Source: Lindgomyces ingoldianus (lineage: Eukaryota; Ascomycota; Dothideomycetes; Pleosporales; Lindgomycetaceae). From it: DNA of 64,000 nt. Position 1 is the stretch's first letter; each line of letters starts with the position of its first letter. Shown here one piece after another: positions 58,143-64,000 of this stretch. Position numbers and translations under genes: made by a program. Under the pieces are notes generated by a model. It had not been told where the DNA came from. It did not search any database and saw nothing but the letters and a program-made list of their open reading frames with translations. The stretch is taken from NCBI RefSeq assembly GCF_010093535.1, contig NW_022985162.1, positions 2,330,637 through 2,394,636 of the forward strand, written 5' to 3'.

Positions 58143-61100
58143 TCACCCAACAAGCCTCAACCCGCTCGCCGGCGCCCCAATTTGACAGATCTCGCAGATT
58201 TTGCACACAGTGCCCTTGTACTTGCTGTGATATTTTGATCCGTCATATGGACAAGCAACGGATGGAGTACCTCCATAGATCGGAGTATACGACGCAGCGC
58301 AAATCTCGAAGTCCGCGAATTGATCGAAGTCGATTTCGATGCCATCTGATGGGTTTCTCTCCGCTGTTGTTTTCACCCTCTTAGCTTGCTCTTTGAGTTT
58401 CGCGCTGCCAGTCCTATCAATCAAGGCGTTCGCAAAGTTTAACGCGGTATTGAATTGCTTGTTCTTATTGGCGAAATTCATAGCAGCAGAGAGTGGGAGA
58501 GACTTGTGCGGGCCTTCGAGCTCTGGAATAGTGAAGTACGCCGAGAGTTCGAGAGCACGCTTCTTGGTATCAGCCGGCAGGCTAGAAATGTCGGTAGCAT
58601 TTTGGACCAAGGCACGACGAGAGAGCTCAATCGACATGGCTAGTGTATATTGGGCTGCTGTGTTGATTGCCTTCTTTGCCTGTACATAGCTCGTTAACAA
58701 GTGCCAGTAATGAGAACAAGCTCACAATACTTACCTCTGAAAGTTCGGCCTGTGAAGAGACAACATTGACAATGAGGAGTTGGAACAGCTTTTTGAAAAT
58801 GGCAACGCCATCCTCCAATTTGTTCTTTACCATTGCAGACTTGCCGGCCAGCAATTCGCCCGCCAAGATTGATTCGAGGTCTCGAGGTATTATTGGTAGA
58901 ATCTTTCGCGAGTCTGTTTCGTTCACCGTTCTCCGCACATAGTTGACAAGAGACGGCATGTTGGGGGTTGCGGGCAGGAAGGTCTGCGTAGCTTGGTAAA
59001 TCTCCTGAAAGCGTTCCTGCAGCGGGACAAAGTTCACGGCGCCGACTTGCCGGTTAAGGAGCTGCATCGCGGTTTCAAATGAGCCAGCAGCGATATGATC
59101 TGCCGCCAGAGGCGAGTTTCGAGCCCACAGATCTGCTTCACTGCTTCCTGCACCGGCATCGGCCCCCTCTACGTTAACAAAGTCATCCTCGACTTCAACG
59201 TCCCCGTCGTCACCCATGTCCCAACCACCTACGTCTTCATCCTCCTCGCCACCGAGTCCTCCTGCTACAGCGCTAGGAGCCTCGGCGTCTCCCAAGAGGT
59301 CTTCGTCTCCATAGCCATTGGCGGCTGGCTCTTCAGTACCAACCCCTTCCACCTCTCCCATCAGTGCCTTCTCAAACACCGTTGAGGAGGCGGCACGTGT
59401 AGGCCAGTTCGATTTGAAAGTGGGTACAATGGGTCTGGGTGGTGCGAGCGACTTACCAACTGATGGCATGCTGATCTGTTCCTCGGTAAGGCCACTAGCC
59501 TCCAATATTGTCTGAGCTTGCTCCTCGAGGCCTTGCGCCTTTGCCGTGGCATATGCTAGCGGGTAAAGGTCGATTTCTTGGAACATCTCGATCCGGTTTT
59601 GCACATCGCCCATATAGAGTGCATTCTGGAAACGAGCTGTCATATCACCACGATGCTCGGCAATTTTGGCCATGCGCTTGAGCTTCTCCTGGTCACCGGT
59701 GGAGAGATACAGGAAGGAAAGCTTGTCGAAGTTGCGAAGCTTCTGGTACGTCATCTCGACCACCTGGTGATTTCCATGTGCAAGAGCTTCGGTACTCAGT
59801 CGTTGCCAGAGCTTGGGGCGATCGAGTTGCTTTGCCATTTCGACAGCAACATCGAGGTTCCCACACTCAATGGCAAGCTCGAAACGAGTTTGAGGATCCT
59901 GAACAAATTGAAGCGCAATCTCCGGATAGCCTTTCTTTTGGAGGTAAGAAATGATGCTTTGGCCAACAAGACTTGACGTCTTGATGATGTTGAGCATCTC
60001 ATCGTAGTTTCGTTTGATAAGGGCAAGTTTGAACCGGTACTCTGTGGGGTCAACTTGGAGGACCTTGGGTTTCGCGGCTCGGTCTAGGCAGTACACATTT
60101 CGACCCTTGACCCTGACAAGATATACCGTATGCTCGAGAGTTCGTACAATGCCATTGTCACCATTCATAAGACTGTATTTGACGTGATTCAATGTGGAAC
60201 TGGTGAGGTTAGTTGAAGAAACACGACGTTCATTTAAGGGAAACTCACTAGAGAAGGACACCAGTGTCGTCCCAGGTCGCGCTCTTGATACGAATTGTCT
60301 CGTGCAATGTGCTGACTTGCTCAAGGTTCTTGGTCGCGATTGTAACGTTGTGCTTGCTTAGTAGAGCAACATGAAGCCCATCTGATGACCATACAACGTA
60401 CTGTTACTGGTAAGTATTTGAAGCTGAATGGAGTTTTATTTAAACATACCTTAACCCCATTGACCGACAGCTCTGCGAGATTCTTCTTGCCCTGAATGTC
60501 GTACAAGACTACAGAGGTAGGAGTGATCAAGAGTAAATTGCCAGTTCCACCGAAGTATATATCTGTGGTGCCATGTGGAGGTTTTATTGTCTTTGTTGTG
60601 GAATTTGAGAGATCTTTGATATCAATCTGTTGGTTTGACTGACTGAAGACGGCAAAACGGTTTCGAGCGACAAAAACGGCAGAGTTCCCAGACCCCCGTT
60701 TGGTGTCTGTAGGCTCTACGGCTCCTGATGCATCTCGAGGAAGGCTGATCAGCTCGTATGTACCCCCATCAGCGGGTGAAGTAACCAAAATAGATCGCTC
60801 CGCTGGGTTGTACGACAAAGTCCTTGGGGGCACCCAAGCACTCCCAAGCTTCTTCAAAGATAACATAGAGGGCGATTCAATGTTTTTCTGGAAATCATAG
60901 GAGCGGACATGCTTTTCCTTTGTGATGTAGAAGAGCTGGTTTTGGTACACAGCAGATGCTGGGCGTTCGCGTTCGAGTTTAAAAACCATTACACCGTTAT
61001 CGTGCCCAGCAGCGAAGAGGTTGATTTCAGGGTGAGCAGCAATCACCCAGAACCGGTCGTTTTCTCGCTTAAAGGATTGGACTGATGTTCGCCGATTGAG

Positions 61101-62409
61101 GTCCCAGACCCGGATCGTTTTGTCTTCGCCTACTGATAATATGAGGTCCTGGTGCGGGTGGAAAAGACAGGCAGAAGCGTTTTGGAAATGGCCTCGACAC
61201 GTATCCACTTCCCAAGCCTTAGTTTCTGACATCCTCCAAAGTTTCACCAAGCGATCATCTCCAGCGGAAACAATCAGGGGAAGTGTTGGGTGGAACGCGA
61301 CCCAATTGACGCCTCGATCATGACCCTCGAGCACGAATTTGACGACAGCGTCGGTGTTTCCAAACATGTCTGCTTGATTGGCATTTGTCCGTGCCATTTG
61401 ATCTTCAAATGACATGGCTGTGGGCGCAGAATGCTTCTTTCTCAACCCGGAAATATCCCAAACGCGGACCGACTGATCGAGCGAGGCAGAAACAATGAGG
61501 TCCTCCTTGGGGTGAAACTGTGCGCACATGGTATAGTGGTTATGGCCGGTCATGGTGCAAACTTAGATTGGTCAGAAGGGTTTGGTTAGGCGCGGCCATG
61601 AACTTACTGAGTGATCCTGTTTCTAATTAGCGGACTCACTTAATCAAAAGGGATAAAGTACTTACGATTCTGCCAATTCCATATACGGATAGTCTCTGTA
61701 GAAGAAAACCAAATCAGCGCAGTTCACCACCTCTTCGTCCGGTACACTGCTTACGGTCGTCTGAACTACTCAATATCCAGGGCAGCTCATGGTGGAAAAA
61801 GACGGTGCGGACATAGTCTAGATGTCCGTTCAAGGTAAACAGACAGCGCCGCGTCTGATATGACCATACTTTAATCTACAATTCTTAGCACTGCTCGCCC
61901 CTGGCCAGTCTGGTGGGGGTTGCCACCCAGCTGCCAGTCAGCGTGGGAGCGTTTCCACAGTAGAACCTGGGGATAATTAAGACCTTGGACCAACACATAC
62001 CTTATAGTCATCTCCACCAGATACGAATCTGCCATTGGTCTTAGTAACAGCTCCAGTAATTTCCTCTTGCGGGAATCCTTCAAGTTGGGTTGCTCACAAT
62101 GGCTGGGTCTTATGGAAGTCTATGCCGCGAACTGGCCCATCGTGTTCTTCAAACCGGTCTATCAGAGTGCCCATGCGGTAATCCCACAATTGGATAGTGG
62201 ACGAGTGTAGTGAAACGAGGATCCATGGTCTGATGGGCGGTCAGCGGGGGGAGGCGAGTGTGCGGACTGCGCGGAGGTACCTCTTAGGGTGGAATGCGAT
62301 GCCCTTCGCCCTCGAGGACTTGGACTCGAACTGTAGGCGGTCAACACGTTACTTGAGCAAATATTGGCAGAGAGCTGCATGCCTTGGTCAACATGGATGG
62401 AGTCGACAT
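58143..62409 (-). CDS. COP1: Coatomer subunit alpha (alpha-COP)
   Basis: Large subunit of the COPI vesicle coat, which returns KKXX cargo from Golgi to ER. Start ATG 62409 (MSTPSMLTK); the first intron (62382-62331) appears to be GC-AG. Further introns: 62280-62230, 62097-62029, 62000-61876, 61754-61696, 61665-61617 and 61607-61562. The last two flank a 9-nt microexon at 61608-61616. More introns lie near 60440, 60240 and 58720. The joined N-terminus reads [20 protein letters not shown] then [20 protein letters not shown], the start of the WD40 propeller that binds dilysine signals. Later WD repeats include [20 protein letters not shown] and [20 protein letters not shown]. The helical solenoid contains [20 protein letters not shown] and [20 protein letters not shown]. 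An acidic linker and the epsilon-COP-binding C-terminal domain ([20 protein letters not shown]) finish the protein, stop 58145-58143. Confidence 0.96.
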
Positions 62410-63635
62410 GGTGGAGGTTCGGGGGAAGCCGCAGCTTCGGTCACGCCTAGGACAGCCTCAATCGGCGGACGCGACTGCGGCAACAAGCTTAGAGAGATTA
62501 AGAAAGTAAAAGAGGTGCAGTGTGGTGGCAGGTAAGGGCTTAGGCTGCTGTGCTCTCCCCTCGACCTCTGTATTCGCCAAATGTTCAATGTGTCTGTTCG
62601 ATATTGCGCCTTACTATCTACGGCTAGTGCGCAATCCTCGCCAAGACCCCTCCAAGCACGTGATATCGAATTCCCTCCTGAGGCCTGAGATTTGCAAACT
62701 GGACACATCCGTTTCCCGCAAACTGGCCCCAGGTTTCAGCATCACTACCTCCGTCAGAGCCTCACCTCGACTCCGACACCGCACTCAAATTTGCCCCCGT
62801 CCGTACTTAGTAGTCCTTCGCTCGGCTTCCCTGGTCTGGCACGCTGCAGCCCCGCACCGCCTCACCAATCCCCTCCTCGCCAGCTGTCCATCCCTCTGCC
62901 AGCACTTCCCTCCCTAACCGACGATCTGTAATATTAGGGTGTCCGGTCATTGGGCTGCTGGCCGCGATCACGACGCAAGGTGAGATTGCTCGAGTCTGCA
63001 CTGCGCGCTGGCAGCCAGCCCGCCGCTAATTGTCGGCGGCCACATATCATGGCAGCTATCGGAGTCATGGCAAGGAAGAACCTCTGCAAATTGACCCGCA
63101 CCATTACCGCCAACTCAGTACTGAAACGCAGGTGAATATCTGCTCAAGTCCCGCTTGAATCCTTGCCGCAAGGGATCGTGAGCACCACAGGCCCGCCTCT
63201 TTTCTTCCCATCTCTTCTCGCCCATCCTCATTCGGTCCACCTTGCACACTCTGAATCCGAATTGACCAGCACTCTGTGGCTAATTTGGTCTCGTTGACCT
63301 AAAATTCCTGCAATTCCTGCATTGCTGCCTATAGGACATTGTATTCCTCCCGCACGATAAGCCAAGGCATTGCAGGGTCTCTCTTGTAAAAGCCTCCGCC
63401 TATCCGTCTTGCATTCGTCCCCCAGACACCACCGTCATACACTTCCGAATCACTTCTAAAAAAATGATACTGTCCGCGAAGCTCTTCCCTCACAAGCCCA
63501 GATCAGAACTCGACCGTTGGAACCTGATACCCTGATTACCAGAAAGCATAAAAAATCATCTTGGACAGAGTACGTACCTTCAACGTGCATACCCAGCCTT
63601 ACGGTCCGCCTACCGGTGAAGGCCACCACACCACC
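62410..63635. other. Divergent promoter region of alpha-COP and the last gene
   Basis: 1.2 kb with no supported ORF. It includes a CACGTG at about 62656-62661. The 3' part is probably the 5' leader of the plus-strand gene. Confidence 0.5.
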
Positions 63636-64000
63636 ATGGCGACACACGATAAACTACCCTCCTACTTCCCCAACGGCCAGCCTACATCGCCGCCGATGAC
63701 ACCTGGCACGCGCTCGCACTCACGCTTCCCCCCTCAAACTAGCCACACCTCTCCAATTTACAAGCGCATGGGCCTTTCGATGCTCGCTCAATCTCCTCCG
63801 CTCGAGTTCATTGAGCCAATAGGGCAAGGCCCTCAATTCCACTTCACACGTCCACAGTCAGGAGATCAGTCATCCCGCCCATCGAGCGCTTCTGGTCAAG
63901 CCTGCGCTACAACCCCTCAAGATTCCGAGTATGAGGATGAATCTGACGAAGAAAGTACCAAGGAAATAGAGAGGCCTGCTCGCAGGGTCGAGAAAGCCGA
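63636..64000 (+). CDS. N-terminal part of an unrecognised, disordered protein
   Basis: ATG 63636 in good context (CACCATGGC) opens a frame of at least 121 codons that runs off the window end without a stop. The sequence MATHDKLPSYFPNGQPTSPP, then SHSRFPPQTSHTSPIYKRMG, is Ser/Pro-rich and followed by an acidic stretch (EYEDESDEESTKEIERPARR). It looks like the disordered regulatory N-terminus of a signalling or nuclear protein. The informative domain is outside the window, so no function is assigned. The gene is divergent from alpha-COP with 1.2 kb between them. Confidence 0.7.
   Translation, partial: MATHDKLPSYFPNGQPTSPPMTPGTRSHSRFPPQTSHTSPIYKRMGLSMLAQSPPLEFIEPIGQGPQFHFTRPQSGDQSSRPSSASGQACATTPQDSEYEDESDEESTKEIERPARRVEKA

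Noticed and set aside
1..64000. tRNA genes
   Set aside because: Scanning for GGTTCRANNCC-type B boxes found only isolated partial matches inside coding regions, without cloverleaf context.

Overview
The window looks like nuclear DNA of a filamentous ascomycete (Pezizomycotina). Almost every gene is broken by short introns of about 45 to 130 nt with GTRNGY-like donors and CTAAC/CTRAC-type branch sites. The proteins are fungal versions of core eukaryotic factors, and the set includes fungus-specific ones (VTC polyphosphate polymerase, Zn2Cys6 factor, MFS drug/proton antiporter, cytochrome P450). The class within Pezizomycotina cannot be told from this window. I saw no rRNA, tRNA, CRISPR, virus or intact transposon.

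Layout. 0-5.9 kb: 5' part of a quinone oxidoreductase (-), RFA1 (-), a dienelactone-hydrolase protein (+), SLD5 (-). 7.1-15.1 kb: a CDC25 phosphatase (-) and POL5 (+), separated by a 2.8 kb non-coding block. 15.4-19.3 kb: UBP14 and ISU1 (both +). 21.3-30.6 kb: Gal80-like oxidoreductase (-), VTC4 (+), OST1 (-), and a pseudouridine-phosphate glycosidase/kinase fusion (+). 31.0-34.1 kb: a RapZ C-terminal-domain-like gene (+) and a second, apparently decayed copy (-). 34.5-38.3 kb: cytosolic tyrosyl-tRNA synthetase (-) and a P450 (-). 41.8-45.5 kb: a Zn2Cys6 transcription factor (+) behind a 3.5 kb gap. 45.5-58.1 kb: a gene-poor stretch with doubtful ORFs, a 14-TM MFS transporter that carries a frameshift, and coding relics. 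58.1-62.4 kb: alpha-COP (-). 63.6 kb to the end: the start of an unrecognised protein (+).

The genes are mostly independent housekeeping genes and do not form one pathway or a biosynthetic cluster. Several share divergent promoters: RFA1 with the hydrolase, OST1 with the pseudouridine enzyme, and the Gal80-like gene with VTC4. RFA1, SLD5 and CDC25 are all DNA-replication or cell-cycle genes within 9 kb.

Most noteworthy observations: (1) a predicted AT-AC intron in ISU1 that restores a highly conserved motif, plus GC-AG introns in UBP14 and alpha-COP; (2) a pair of convergent RapZ-C-like genes, one apparently decayed; (3) very small exons (5, 9, 21, 27 and 28 nt); (4) a 19-nt palindrome containing an MCB core upstream of RFA1, and a Pho4-type CACGTGGG upstream of VTC4. 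Gene models come from reading splice sites by eye against remembered family conservation. No search or alignment was run.
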